DNA of 64,000 nt from positions 365,202-429,201 of the forward strand of contig NZ_KB849575.1 of NCBI RefSeq assembly GCF_000368625.1, in the 5' to 3' direction. A model generated the notes under the pieces. It was not told the DNA's origin. It searched no databases and worked only from the letters and a program-made list of their open reading frames with translations. Positions 28,699 to 38,500 of this stretch are shown in pieces. Positions within the stretch are counted from its first letter, which is position 1, and the number at the start of each line of letters is the position of its first letter. A program made the translations under genes and the position numbers. This stretch comes from Acinetobacter schindleri CIP 107287. Lineage in GTDB: Bacteria; Pseudomonadota; Gammaproteobacteria; Pseudomonadales; Moraxellaceae.

Positions 28699-28727
28699 AT
28701 CATAGATGAGCAGCGAGAGCTTGGCAA
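28699..28727 (-). promoter_or_regulatory. Promoter of tRNA-Leu
   Basis: On the minus strand TTGCCA (28727-28722), a 17-nt spacer and TATGAT (28704-28699), followed by a GC-rich GGCGCGC discriminator just before the tRNA. The same boxes and spacing occur before both tRNA-Ser genes in this window. Confidence 0.85.
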
Positions 28728-28835
28728 GATGATTTCTTATTATTTGTTTTAATTTCAGGCAATTTAGCCATTAAAATTTAAAAGAAAGCAAGGCTGAGGT
28801 TATTCAAAGCTTTAAATTTCAATAAATTAATGGAT

Positions 28836-29564
28836 TTACAGCATTTCATCCAGATAACTGTCCACATCAATATGTTTAATGCTTTTACAGTACTGGTGTT
28901 CAGATTTGAATAACTGGCTATATAGGTCGGCATAGCGGTTTAGCTGACGCTTGAGTACTTCATATTCAGGACTTTGAGCCGAAGTCATGTAGAGTTTTAA
29001 TCGGGTTCTCAGGCTTTGTTTGTATGCCCAGAAACACACACGACGCAGTTGATGCAGCTGATAATATTCACTGTCATGACTGTTTTGACGAAACAGATTT
29101 TCCTTATAAAAACGCACAAAGCCAAAACTGACACCAAAGAACAGGAGCGCCCACATCACAAACTGACTTTGTAAAAATTGAATATTCAGGGCAGACAGAA
29201 TGACGATTACAGCAAGCTTGACCGGACTATGTCGTAATAGTTGATAAAGTGAATGCGAAGAATGTCGAATCTGTTTAATGACTAAGGGAACAATCAGCAT
29301 CAAGAATAAAAGAATTGCCAGAATGGCATAGGCTTGTGCCTGAAAGTTACTCAGCTCAGTAAAATTACTCAGGAAAATATCTTTCAGTACGAAACTGATT
29401 GGCATAAAAATCATGCTCGCCAATAGCCAGGGAATAAATTCACGACGGTCATCCAGTACACCTCTGGTCTTGATCTGGCTATAAAACAGGTAATTGTGCT
29501 TAAAAGCCGCCGGATAGAGCCGCTGAAGTTGCTGAAGCAGCACATTGACTTGTTGGTTTTGCAT
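28836..29564 (-). CDS. Hypothetical membrane protein B (four membrane segments)
   Basis: The 242-residue protein is of no family I can name. It has a polar start (NVLLQQLQRLYPAAFKHNYLFYSQIKTRG) and then four hydrophobic stretches at about residues 45-62, 75-98, 113-128 and 132-150. The helix HQLRRVCFWAYKQSLRTRLKLY and a Tyr/Leu-rich C terminus follow. The order of these pieces, including a 'R-R-x-x-(F/Y)W-(A/S)Y-(K/Q)QS' motif, repeats in protein A downstream across the tRNA-Leu. No signal peptide or catalytic motif is seen. Confidence 0.75.
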   Translation of the reverse strand: MQNQQVNVLLQQLQRLYPAAFKHNYLFYSQIKTRGVLDDRREFIPWLLASMIFMPISFVLKDIFLSNFTELSNFQAQAYAILAILLFLMLIVPLVIKQIRHSSHSLYQLLRHSPVKLAVIVILSALNIQFLQSQFVMWALLFFGVSFGFVRFYKENLFRQNSHDSEYYQLHQLRRVCFWAYKQSLRTRLKLYMTSAQSPEYEVLKRQLNRYADLYSQLFKSEHQYCKSIKHIDVDSYLDEML

Positions 29565-29738
29565 GTATGAAGTCGGGTAGGAGATGGATGAATAAGATTA
29601 CTATAAAGTAAATTGCTGAATTTTTCCGAAAAATTGCAATGCGCAATTAAATCATCTCACTTGCAGCAGGATTTTGTCTTTTTGTCCGGGAATTATGCGA
29701 AAATAGCCCATTGTAAATATTATTTGTAAGGGCAGTTC

Positions 29739-30245
29739 ATGACTGATCAATCTCCTGAGACTTTAAGCGACATCGAAATTCTGGACCTGTTACAGGCAAT
29801 GAAAAACGATGAATTAGATACCGAAGCGAAAGAAGCTATTCGTCAGGGTGGTAAAGCGGGTCGTCAGGAAGCGCATAAACAGGCGCTGGTTAAATTGCAT
29901 CAGTCATTTGAAGAAAAATTTGTTGAAGCAGTGTCTATCGCGCTTCATTTGAATGAAGCTCAGATCAAAAAGATTCGTTACAAGAAAGACCGTATCCGTA
30001 TTTTAAAGGCGCGTGGTATTGATTACCTGGCGATTGATGGTGCGGAAACTGCATTTGTATTGGCACAGATCGCGCAGGCTATTGTGCGTGAAGATGCAAT
30101 CGTGACGCATGACCTGCATAATATTTTCCCCTTCTGGAAAGAAGGCTGGCCTATGGTGCAGTTCGATAATGCCTATAAAATTCTGGAAGATGATATTCGT
30201 ATTCACTACCAGGCAGTATTAGATGCATTGATCAGCAAATACTGA
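29739..30245 (+). CDS. Hypothetical soluble protein
   Basis: The 168-residue acidic protein shows no motif I recognise. Residues 36-48 (RQGGKAGRQEAHK) form a basic Gly-rich turn. The rest is predicted mostly helical, with a conserved-looking segment AIVTHDLHNIFPFWKEGWPMVQFDNAYKILEDDIRIHY. There is no signal peptide or membrane segment. An upstream TATTATTTGTAAGGGCAG gives a reasonable ribosome site (AAGGGCAG). It is a single gene closed by a terminator. The regular codon use suggests a real, expressed gene. Confidence 0.75.
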   Translation: MTDQSPETLSDIEILDLLQAMKNDELDTEAKEAIRQGGKAGRQEAHKQALVKLHQSFEEKFVEAVSIALHLNEAQIKKIRYKKDRIRILKARGIDYLAIDGAETAFVLAQIAQAIVREDAIVTHDLHNIFPFWKEGWPMVQFDNAYKILEDDIRIHYQAVLDALISKY

Positions 30246-30253
30246 TTCAAAAT

Positions 30254-30280
30254 AAAAAAGCACCTAAAGGTGCTTTTTTT
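30254..30280. terminator. Bidirectional terminator
   Basis: AAAAAAGCACCT and AGGTGCTTTTTTT form a short hairpin with A and T runs on both sides, between convergent genes. Confidence 0.9.
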
Positions 30281-30560
30281 AATGGTCATAAATCCAGCGC
30301 AATAAACCGCGTACAGGCCAAATAAATAAGCGCCACCATGTGATTAGAGGATAAATCGCCCAAAAAGGTTCAAATGACATGGTGTTGTCGTAACTTTTTC
30401 GACGTCTTTCATAGCTATACGGTGTGATCATGCAGGCGAAAATCAGTAATCCTACCGCTAAAAATAAAAATAGCGCATTTTGCTGTTTAGCAAAGAAAAA
30501 ATAAATTAGATACAGCGCAGAATAAAAACTAAAACACGCAAGTAGGGCAGAAATAGACAT
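30279..30560 (-). CDS. Small inner-membrane protein of unknown function
   Basis: The 93-residue product has a first hydrophobic segment (ISALLACFSFYSALYLIYFFFA) and a second (ALFLFLAVGLLIFACMITPY). A basic turn (YERRRKSYD) follows, then an aromatic C terminus with Trp-rich FWAIYPLITWWRLFIWPVRGLLRWIYDH, which may lie along the membrane surface. I recognise no family. A weak ribosome site (GAAAGGATGAATCG) precedes the ATG. It shares its strand with the CNNM/CBS gene upstream of it (62 nt away) and may be cotranscribed. Confidence 0.65.
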   Translation of the reverse strand: MSISALLACFSFYSALYLIYFFFAKQQNALFLFLAVGLLIFACMITPYSYERRRKSYDNTMSFEPFWAIYPLITWWRLFIWPVRGLLRWIYDH

Positions 30561-30621
30561 CGATTCATCCTTTCAATTTTTATATTCTTTTTTTTAGTGT
30601 AACGTCTGTAGAAGAATCAGA

Positions 30622-31947
30622 TTAACCTGATTCTTCCTCAATATTATTTTTATTGGGTTCCAGTAAGCGAGTCACCAGCAACTGGTCAATTTTGAAATGA
30701 TCGACATCGACGACTTCAAATTTATAACCTGCATGAATCACGATATCAGCTGGACGTGGAATCTTGCGCAGTTTGTACATCATAAAACCAGCCAGCGTTT
30801 CATAATTCTCTTCATCTGGCATTTCATCAATGCCTAAGGCGTGTTTCATGTCTTCAATTGGCGTACTGCCTTCAATCAGCCATGAATCAGCATCACGTTT
30901 AAAGATCTGCTGATCTTCTTCCATTGGCGTTACCCAGTCACCCATTACGGTAATCATGATGTCAGACAGGGTAATCACACCCACGACAAGTGCATATTCG
31001 TTAATGACCACTGCAAACTTTTCTTTGCTCGAACGGAAGCGGTCCAGAAGTTCAGATAACGTCAGGGTGTCCGGAATCATCAACACATTACGAATGGTAG
31101 ATTCATTCAGCTGATTGATTTTCTGGTTGTTGAGAATACGGACCAGAATGTCTTTGGCATCGACATAGCCAATTACCTGGTCGATATTTTCATTACAGAC
31201 CAGAAATTTGGAATAAGGATATTGCGCCAGCTTTTGACGAATACTGTCTTCAGCTTCAGTCAGGGTAAAGAACACCACATTTTCACGTGTGGTCATACTG
31301 GAAGGAACATTACGTTCTTCAAGTTCAAACACGTTTTCAATAAAGTGGTGTTCCTGCTTTTGTAGTACGCCAGCCTGAGCACCAGCATCCATCACGGCAG
31401 AAATATCTGCGAAGGTAATATTGTCATCACGAATCGTATTGACTTTGAATAACCGGAACAACAGATTGGCAATGGCATTAATTATCCAGGCCAACGGCTT
31501 GCAGATTTTAATAAAAATTTGAATCGGGTTGATAACTGCGACTGAAATTTTTTCCGGTGCAATCATTGCCAGACGTTTTGGCATCAGATCGGCAAACAGA
31601 ATGAATAATGAAGTCACCAGAGTGAAAGATAAGGCAAAGCTGATGTTCTCGGTCCAAGGACCATCATATATACGCGAGACAAATTCGGCGATATAAGGGC
31701 GGAAAGCTCCTTCACCCAGAATACCGCCGAGAATGGCGACAGCATTTAAGCCAATTTGGGAGGCAGCAAAGAAGTCTGCTGAGTTTTCCTGTAAATCCAG
31801 CACTTTCTGGGCACGGACGTCGCCTGATTCGGCCAAAATTTTAAGTTTGACCTTACGGGCACCTGCGAGTGCGATTTCAGTCAGTGATAAAAAACCAGCC
31901 CCCGCGATGAGTATTAAGATAATCACGATGTTTTGAAAGAGGCTCAC
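30622..31947 (-). CDS. CNNM-domain/CBS-pair/CorC-HlyC membrane protein
   Basis: This family (often called 'hemolysin' or HlyC/CorC transporter) is tied to Mg2+/Co2+ export or homeostasis. From the GTG at 31947 the protein has 441 residues. The DUF21/CNNM membrane domain begins SLFQNIVIILILIAGAGFLSLTEIALAGARK. A CBS pair follows at about residues 205-335 (MTTRENVVFFT; VLMIPDTLTLSELLDRFRSSKEKFAVVINEYALVVGVITLSDIM), then the C-terminal CorC_HlyC domain (WLIEGSTPIEDMKHAL). The open frame extends to 31992, but that start abuts a terminator T run. GTG 31947 has an AGGTGG ribosome site 5 nt before it. Confidence 0.88.
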   Translation of the reverse strand: MSLFQNIVIILILIAGAGFLSLTEIALAGARKVKLKILAESGDVRAQKVLDLQENSADFFAASQIGLNAVAILGGILGEGAFRPYIAEFVSRIYDGPWTENISFALSFTLVTSLFILFADLMPKRLAMIAPEKISVAVINPIQIFIKICKPLAWIINAIANLLFRLFKVNTIRDDNITFADISAVMDAGAQAGVLQKQEHHFIENVFELEERNVPSSMTTRENVVFFTLTEAEDSIRQKLAQYPYSKFLVCNENIDQVIGYVDAKDILVRILNNQKINQLNESTIRNVLMIPDTLTLSELLDRFRSSKEKFAVVINEYALVVGVITLSDIMITVMGDWVTPMEEDQQIFKRDADSWLIEGSTPIEDMKHALGIDEMPDEENYETLAGFMMYKLRKIPRPADIVIHAGYKFEVVDVDHFKIDQLLVTRLLEPNKNNIEEESG

Positions 31948-31992
31948 GTAATCCACCTGTGGATTGATATTATCTTGGAATATTTTTAACAC

Positions 31993-32032
31993 AAAAAAGG
32001 ACTTGAGGTGTACAAACAGATCTCAAGTCCTT
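31993..32032 (-). terminator. Terminator of the LysR gene
   Basis: AAGGACTTGAG pairs perfectly with CTCAAGTCCTT around a 14-nt loop. On the minus strand it runs into TTTTTTG, 43 nt after the LysR stop. Confidence 0.88.
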
Positions 32033-32074
32033 ACAGTATAAGCTTAAAAAATAATAATTTATGTGAAATTCATT

Positions 32075-33064
32075 TTAATAAGGTGAAAATTGCGAATTAT
32101 TCTGCATAAATTCACGATTCTCTTCTTCAATCATCTGGCGTGCTACATACAGAATCAGCTGACGCAACCAGCGATGAGCCGGATGATGATGCAGTAATGG
32201 ACACCATGCCATCTTCAGTTCAAATTCAGGAATATAGAAGGGTGGATCTTTAAGTAGCAAATTATGGTTCTTGGCCTGCAGGCGGGCAATACGCGTTGGC
32301 AGCGTTGCTACCAGATCCACATTTGATGCCAAAAGTCCCGGCATCTGATAGTGACGGGTAAATACTGAAATCTTACGTTTTTGCCCAATACGTTCCAGCG
32401 CCTGATCAATCCAGCCAAGTCCGGCCTGCTTTTCAGGATTAACCCCGAAACCCACGCCCATGCCGGTTTTAGATACCCAGATATGCTGTGCATCTAAATA
32501 GCTTTTCAGGTTCAGGTTACCAGCAGCAGGGTGTTTATTATTTAACAAGCAAGAAAAGCTGTCACGCCACACCAGTACCTGATGGAAACTTTGCGGAATT
32601 TCATTAAACCGGTTAATCGCTAGGTCAACCTTACCTTGTTCCATGTCACGATAAGACACATCACTAGGTGTCAGGAAGTCCAGAACAACATTGGGTGCTT
32701 CAGAGCGTAAAGCCTTGACCAGGCGCGGTACCAGCGTCGCTTCAGCATAATCTGAAGTCATGATACGAAATACACGATTTGAGGTATAAGGGCGGAACTC
32801 GGTACGGGGTTCCAGAATCATGGACAGATCAGATAGGGCATCGCGAATACGTGGCTGCAGTTCGAGTGCACGTTCAGTCGGTGTCATCCCTTCAGAAGAA
32901 CGGATCAGGAGGGGATCATTAAATAAATTGCGCAGACGACGCAAAATGTTACTCATGGCAGGCTGGGTCACGCCAAGTTGCTCAGCAGCACGTGTGACAT
33001 TTTTTTCGCGAAGAAGTACATCAAGATAAATTAATAGATTGAGATCGACCCGCTCCAGATTCAT
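32075..33064 (-). CDS. LysR-family transcriptional regulator
   Basis: The 329-residue protein has a classic LysR winged helix: MNLERVDLNLLIYLDVLLREKNVTRAAEQLGVTQPAMSNILRRLRNLFNDPLLIRSSEGMTPTERA. A periplasmic-binding-like effector domain follows from about residue 90 (YTSNRVFRIMTSDYAEATLVPRLVKAL). The sequence style (NodD/LeuO-like 'DLNLL...LLREKNVTRAAE') places it in the NodD-like branch. It is divergent from aceA across a 675-nt spacer, which makes aceA a candidate target, but this is inference. A strong terminator follows it. Confidence 0.9.
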   Translation of the reverse strand: MNLERVDLNLLIYLDVLLREKNVTRAAEQLGVTQPAMSNILRRLRNLFNDPLLIRSSEGMTPTERALELQPRIRDALSDLSMILEPRTEFRPYTSNRVFRIMTSDYAEATLVPRLVKALRSEAPNVVLDFLTPSDVSYRDMEQGKVDLAINRFNEIPQSFHQVLVWRDSFSCLLNNKHPAAGNLNLKSYLDAQHIWVSKTGMGVGFGVNPEKQAGLGWIDQALERIGQKRKISVFTRHYQMPGLLASNVDLVATLPTRIARLQAKNHNLLLKDPPFYIPEFELKMAWCPLLHHHPAHRWLRQLILYVARQMIEEENREFMQNNSQFSPY

Positions 33065-33739
33065 AAAAAAAATACCGAAAATAAAATCATGAAATTATAG
33101 TGATTATGCCATAAGTACTGCGGCTTGTGTACGTGACCGATGAAAAAAAAGCCACCGAATTTATAGCAGTTTTTATTCATTTTCAAGCAAGAGGAATCTA
33201 TTAATCAAGTCTGGGTTTTTTCTGTCAATTTGGTTCATTACCGGATCAAACTGGATACCTGTTTTTAGTTAAATCAGGGTAAGTGAAAATGATTTCAAGA
33301 CAAGAAATGAGTCAATGATTAATAGTATATAAATTATGTGAAATATATAGTTTTGCATTAATTCAGTTTGCCGGAAATATAAAGGAAGACTGGCAAAAAA
33401 GACCAAAAAAATTAGGTCATCAAGCAAGTCAAGACTTAAGTCTAATGAATATTTTATATTCAATAAGCTGAAATTTTAGACAAAAATCTATTTTAAAAAT
33501 TCAGAAATAAACTATTAATTACAATAATTTATATAAAAATGATCAATATATGATTAGACTTTCATCTACATATTTTTTAAATAAATAGTGATAATTCTTG
33601 CAGAATATTGGATTAATTTTTTTATTGCATCTAATCTCTAAACATCGCAACGAGCTGACTAAAATCTAAACAAAGTTTTGAGGGTCTGATTTTAGAACAA
33701 CGTTGCAGAAAAATCCTAATATTATTACAGGAATATATC
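33065..33739. other. Long AT-rich spacer between the LysR gene and aceA
   Basis: This 675-nt spacer has no credible gene; a 64-codon frame on the minus strand (33269-33463) has no ribosome site and an unstructured Leu/Ile-rich product. It is strongly AT-rich, with many runs of A and T. It must hold the aceA and LysR promoters, whose exact boxes I cannot fix. A ribosome site (ACAGGAATATATC) precedes aceA. Confidence 0.6.
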
Positions 33740-35341
33740 ATGACTACATATCAAACAGCGATTGATGCAATCCGCGAATTAAAAGCGAAATTCGGCAACA
33801 CTTGGGCAGACATCAGTCCTGAAGATGCTGCGCGTATGCAACTTCAGAACCGTTTCAAAACAGGTTTAGACATTGCAAAATACACAGCAGCAATTATGCG
33901 TCGTGATATGGCTGCTTATGATGCTGACTCTAGCAAATACACTCAATCTCTGGGTTGCTGGCACGGTTTCATCGCACAACAAAAAATGATTGCGAACAAA
34001 AAATACTTCGGTACAACTGAACGTCGCTACATCTACCTTTCTGGCTGGATGGTTGCAGCACTTCGTTCAGAGTTCGGTCCACTTCCTGACCAATCTATGC
34101 ACGAAAAAACTTCTGTTCCTGCATTGATTGAAGAAATCTACACATTCTTACGTCAAGCTGACGCGAAAGAATTGAACGATCTGTTCCGTTCACTTAAAAA
34201 AGCTCAAGAAGCTGGTGACACTGCTAAAGCTGCTGAAATCACTTCTCAAATCGACAACTTCCAAACTCACGTTGTGCCAATCATTGCGGACATCGACGCT
34301 GGTTTCGGTAACGAAGAAGCAACTTACTTACTAGCGAAGAAAATGATCGAAGCGGGTGCTTGTGCACTTCAAATCGAAAACCAGGTGTCTGACGCGAAAC
34401 AATGTGGTCACCAAGCTGGTAAAGTAACTGTTCCACACGAAGACTTCATCGCGAAAATCCACGCGCTTCGCTATGCATTCCTGGAAATGGGTCTAGACGA
34501 CGGTATCATCGTTGCACGTACTGACTCTGAAGGCGCTGACTTGACTCAAAAAATCCCAGTGGTTAAAGAGCCAGGTGACATCGCTTCTCAATACATCAGC
34601 TACTTAGATACAACTGAAATTGACATTTCAGAAGCGCAAGAAGACGAAATCCTGATCAAACGTGATGGCAAACTTCACCGTCCAAAACGTCTTGCTTCTG
34701 GTCTGTACCAGTTCCGCGAAGGCACTCAAATCGACCGCGTTGTACTTGACTGTGTAACTAGCCTTCAAAACGGTGCTGACCTTCTTTGGATCGAAACTGC
34801 GACTCCAAACGTAGCTGAAATCGCTCACATGGTTAACCGTGTTAAAGAAGTTGTTCCAAATGCGAAACTTGTTTACAACAACTCTCCATCGTTCAACTGG
34901 ACTTTAAACTTCCGTCAACAAGCTTACGACCGTTGGGTTGCTGAAGGTAAAGACGTATCTGCATACGACCGCGCTAAACTAATGAGCGCTGAGTACGACA
35001 ACACTGAATTGGCTGCTGAAGCTGACGAGAAAGTTCGTACATTCCAGGCAGATGCTTCTCGTGAAGCAGGTGTATTCCACCACTTGATCACTCTACCTAC
35101 TTACCATACAGCTGCTCTTTCTACTCACGAGCTTGCTCAAGGTTACTTCGGTTCTGAAGGTATGTTGGCTTATGTTGCTGGCGTACAACGTAAAGAAATC
35201 CGTGGCGGTATCGCTTGTGTGAAACACCAAGCAATGGCGGGTTCTGACATCGGTGACGACCACAAAGAAATCTTCGCTGGTGACAACGCGCTTAAAGCGG
35301 GTGACGATGCGAAAAACACAATGAACCAATTCTCTGCTTAA
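33740..35341 (+). CDS. aceA: Isocitrate lyase, long form
   Basis: AceA cleaves isocitrate to succinate and glyoxylate, the first step of the glyoxylate shunt needed for growth on acetate, alkanes and fatty acids. The 533-residue protein is the longer type found in Pseudomonas and Acinetobacter. It has SGWMVAALRS near residue 97, IADIDAGFGNEEATYLLAKKMIEAGACALQIENQVSDAKQCGHQAGK with catalytic Cys222 (KQCGH rather than KKCGH), and VYNNSPSFNWTLNF for substrate binding. Codon use is biased (for example frequent CTT, GAC, AAC), consistent with high expression. A terminator follows. Confidence 0.97.
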   Translation: MTTYQTAIDAIRELKAKFGNTWADISPEDAARMQLQNRFKTGLDIAKYTAAIMRRDMAAYDADSSKYTQSLGCWHGFIAQQKMIANKKYFGTTERRYIYLSGWMVAALRSEFGPLPDQSMHEKTSVPALIEEIYTFLRQADAKELNDLFRSLKKAQEAGDTAKAAEITSQIDNFQTHVVPIIADIDAGFGNEEATYLLAKKMIEAGACALQIENQVSDAKQCGHQAGKVTVPHEDFIAKIHALRYAFLEMGLDDGIIVARTDSEGADLTQKIPVVKEPGDIASQYISYLDTTEIDISEAQEDEILIKRDGKLHRPKRLASGLYQFREGTQIDRVVLDCVTSLQNGADLLWIETATPNVAEIAHMVNRVKEVVPNAKLVYNNSPSFNWTLNFRQQAYDRWVAEGKDVSAYDRAKLMSAEYDNTELAAEADEKVRTFQADASREAGVFHHLITLPTYHTAALSTHELAQGYFGSEGMLAYVAGVQRKEIRGGIACVKHQAMAGSDIGDDHKEIFAGDNALKAGDDAKNTMNQFSA

Positions 35342-35360
35342 TCAGCTCTGAATCGATTCT

Positions 35361-35390
35361 AAAAAAACCCTGCGCAAGCAGGGTTTTTTT
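35361..35390 (+). terminator. Terminator of aceA
   Basis: AAAAAAACCCTGC, a 4-nt loop and GCAGGGTTTTTTT form a hairpin with flanking A and T runs, 20 nt after the aceA stop. Confidence 0.93.
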
Positions 35391-35597
35391 ATGCCTAAAA
35401 TAAAATGAATAACCTTATAAATTGTTGAAACAGCTAGATGAAAGGCAAAATCTTCATATTTTCTTCATGATTCAATTTTATACATATTTTTCTGTGATCA
35501 AGCCTTGCATTCTCTAGGCCACTGCCTGAATATCCTTAAGCTGACTCAATAATGCAACGCTTTCCATAATTCATTAAATTCAAAGTGATTCAGACTT

Positions 35598-38500
35598 ATG
35601 CTGTCTAAGTTTTTCATTCATCGTCCTATTTTTGCAGGTGTGCTGGCCATTGTAGTCATGGCCATTGGACTTTTTGCGGTGATGAATTTACCTGTGGAAC
35701 GTTATCCGGATATTGCACCACCGCGAGTGACCGTATCGGCAACCTATTCCGGCGCATCTGCGGAAACGGTGGAGGAGAGCGTGACCCAAGTACTGGAACA
35801 GCAGATTAAAGGCATTGATCACTTACTGTATTTTAGTTCCAGCAGCGATTCCTCCGGGCGTAGCCGGATCAATATCAGCTTTGAAAACGGGACTGATCCA
35901 GACACGGCTCAGGTACAGGTACAAAATGCGATTAATGGGGTGCTGAACCGCCTGCCTGAAGATGTACAACGGCAGGGTGTGAATGTGTTCAAGTCGCTGG
36001 GCGATACGCATATGGTGATCAGCCTGTATGACGAATCCGGGCGCAGTGACAATATTGCCTTGTCAGACTACCTGATGACACATCTGGAACAGGACATTTC
36101 CCGGATTGAAGGCATTGGTGAGGTGGATGTTTTTGGCTCGCAATATGCCATGCGAATCTGGCTGAATCCACTCAAGCTGAAACAGTATAACCTGATGCCT
36201 AGCGATGTGCGTGCTGCGATTGAATCACAGAATACCCAGGTCGCAGCTGGTGCTGTGGGCGATCTGCCTACGGTCGAGGATCAGTATCTGAATGCCAAGG
36301 TAACTTCGGGCACGCGACTCAGAACTGTAGAAGAATTTGAAAATATCATTGTAAAGTCTGCCCGGGATGGCAGCTTTATCTATTTAAAAGATGTAGCACG
36401 TGTTGAGCTCGGTGCAGAAAATTATCAATCCTATAGTACCAATAATGGTTATGCATCCGCAGGTCTGGCAATTTCGCTGGCTTCCGGTGCCAATGCCATC
36501 GCAACGTCAGAACGAATCAAGGCAGAAATTGCCCGTCTGTCTAATCAGTTGCCGGAAGGCTATAAGATTGCCTATCCACGGGATAACACGCCATTCGTTC
36601 AGGAATCCATTAAGGAAGTCCTTAAAACACTGGTTGAAGCCATTATCCTGGTGATTGTGGTGATGTTTATCTTCCTGCAAAACTGGCGCGCTACCCTGAT
36701 TCCAGCAGTCACTGTGCCAGTGGTTTTACTCGGTACTATGGCAATCCTGTATGCTCTTGGATTCAGTATCAATACCCTGACTTTATTTGCCCTGGTTCTG
36801 GCAATCGGCCTGCTGGTAGATGATGCTATTGTAGTGGTGGAAAACGTTGAACGTCTGATGCATGAGAAGCAGTTGACCGCCAAGGAAGCAGCACTAGAAT
36901 CCATGCAGGAAATCAGTGGGGCTCTGGTCGGTATTACTTTGGTATTGACGGCAGTATTTATTCCTATGGCGTTCTTTGGTGGCTCCACCGGGGTTATTTA
37001 TCGTCAGTTTTCCATTACGCTGGTTGCTGCCATGTCCTTATCACTGATGGTGGCCCTGATTCTGACACCAGCCCTGTGTGCCCTGATTCTCAAACCAAAT
37101 CCGAATCCGGCACGCTGGGCGCAATGGTTTAACCATAAATTGGAAAGTGTTAAGCAGCGTTATCTGAAACTTTCTAATGTCACCCTACAACATAAGGCCA
37201 TCTGTTTAATTTTATTTGCCGGTTTGGTTGCTGTATTTGGTCTGTTCTATAAGGCTTTGCCAACCAGCTTTCTGCCAAGTGAAGATCAGGGAACGCTTAG
37301 CATTCAGGTGCGCCTGCAAGAAGGTGCGCCGCTAAAGAATACGGTGGCCACCGGAGAAAAGATTCGTGAATATTTCTTGGAACAGGAAAAAGACAATATT
37401 AATCTGGTGATGATGCGTTATGGCCGTAACTTCTCGGGTACCGGTCAGAATCTGGCAACCGGTTTTGTGGCACTGAAACACTGGGATGATCGTCCTGGCG
37501 AGGAAAATACCGCGCAAGCTATTCGTGAACGTGCCTTAAAACATTTCCGTGGTTTTAAGGATGCACAGGTCAATATCAATATGCCAGCTTCAGTCAGCGG
37601 TCTGGGACAAACCGATGGACTGGAATTCTGGATTCGGGATATAGAGGGAAATGGCCGTCAATATCTGGAACAGCAATTTAAAGAACTGGAAGAAAAAACC
37701 AAACAATATTCAACGTTTGAAAATTTAGGTAAGCGCTCCAATCCGGAGAAGGCTGAATTAAAGGTTAATATTGACCAGAAACAGGCCATGGCCAATGGCC
37801 TGACCCAATCCGCGATCAACAGTACACTTTCTGCTGCCTGGGGGGGTAACTATGTCAATGACTTCATCGACCGAGGCCGGATTAAACGGGTAATGATGCA
37901 GGGTGATGCAGAATTCCGTTCCAAACCTGAAGATCTGGCGATGTGGCATGTTCGCAATGACCAGAATCAGATGGTGCCGTTCAGTAATTTTGCCACGGTA
38001 GACTGGAGCGGTGGTCCGGAAGTGGTCAATCGTTTTATGGGTTATACCGCTTTGCAGATGGAAGCGGATGTCACTAAAGATGCAAGTACCGGTGAAGCGA
38101 TGCGGGATGTAGAAGCATTAGTAGCCGATCAAAAAGGTATTGATGTGACCTGGAGTGGATTGTCCTTTGAAGAAAAGCAATCCAGCAATCAGGCCATCTG
38201 GCTGTATGCGATTTCGATTGGCTTTATCTTCCTGTGTCTGGCTGCACTCTATGAAAGCTGGAGTATTCCAACTGCGGTAATGTCAGCAATTCCGCTGGGT
38301 ATTGGTGGGAATATTATTTTCAGTTATTTTGCAGGCTTTCCGAATGATATCTATTTCCAGATTGCCTTGCTGACCACGATTGGTCTGTCCTGTAAGAACG
38401 CCATTCTAATTGTGGAATTTGCTGCCTTGGCAGAGCAGCATGGCAAATCCGTTGTCGCGGCAGCGCTGGAAGGTGCAAGCTTGCGTTTACGTCCAATTTT

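Noticed and set aside
33269..33463. A 64-codon Leu/Ile-rich open frame in the LysR-aceA spacer
   Set aside because: It has no ribosome site, biased composition from AT-rich DNA, and lies where promoters are expected.
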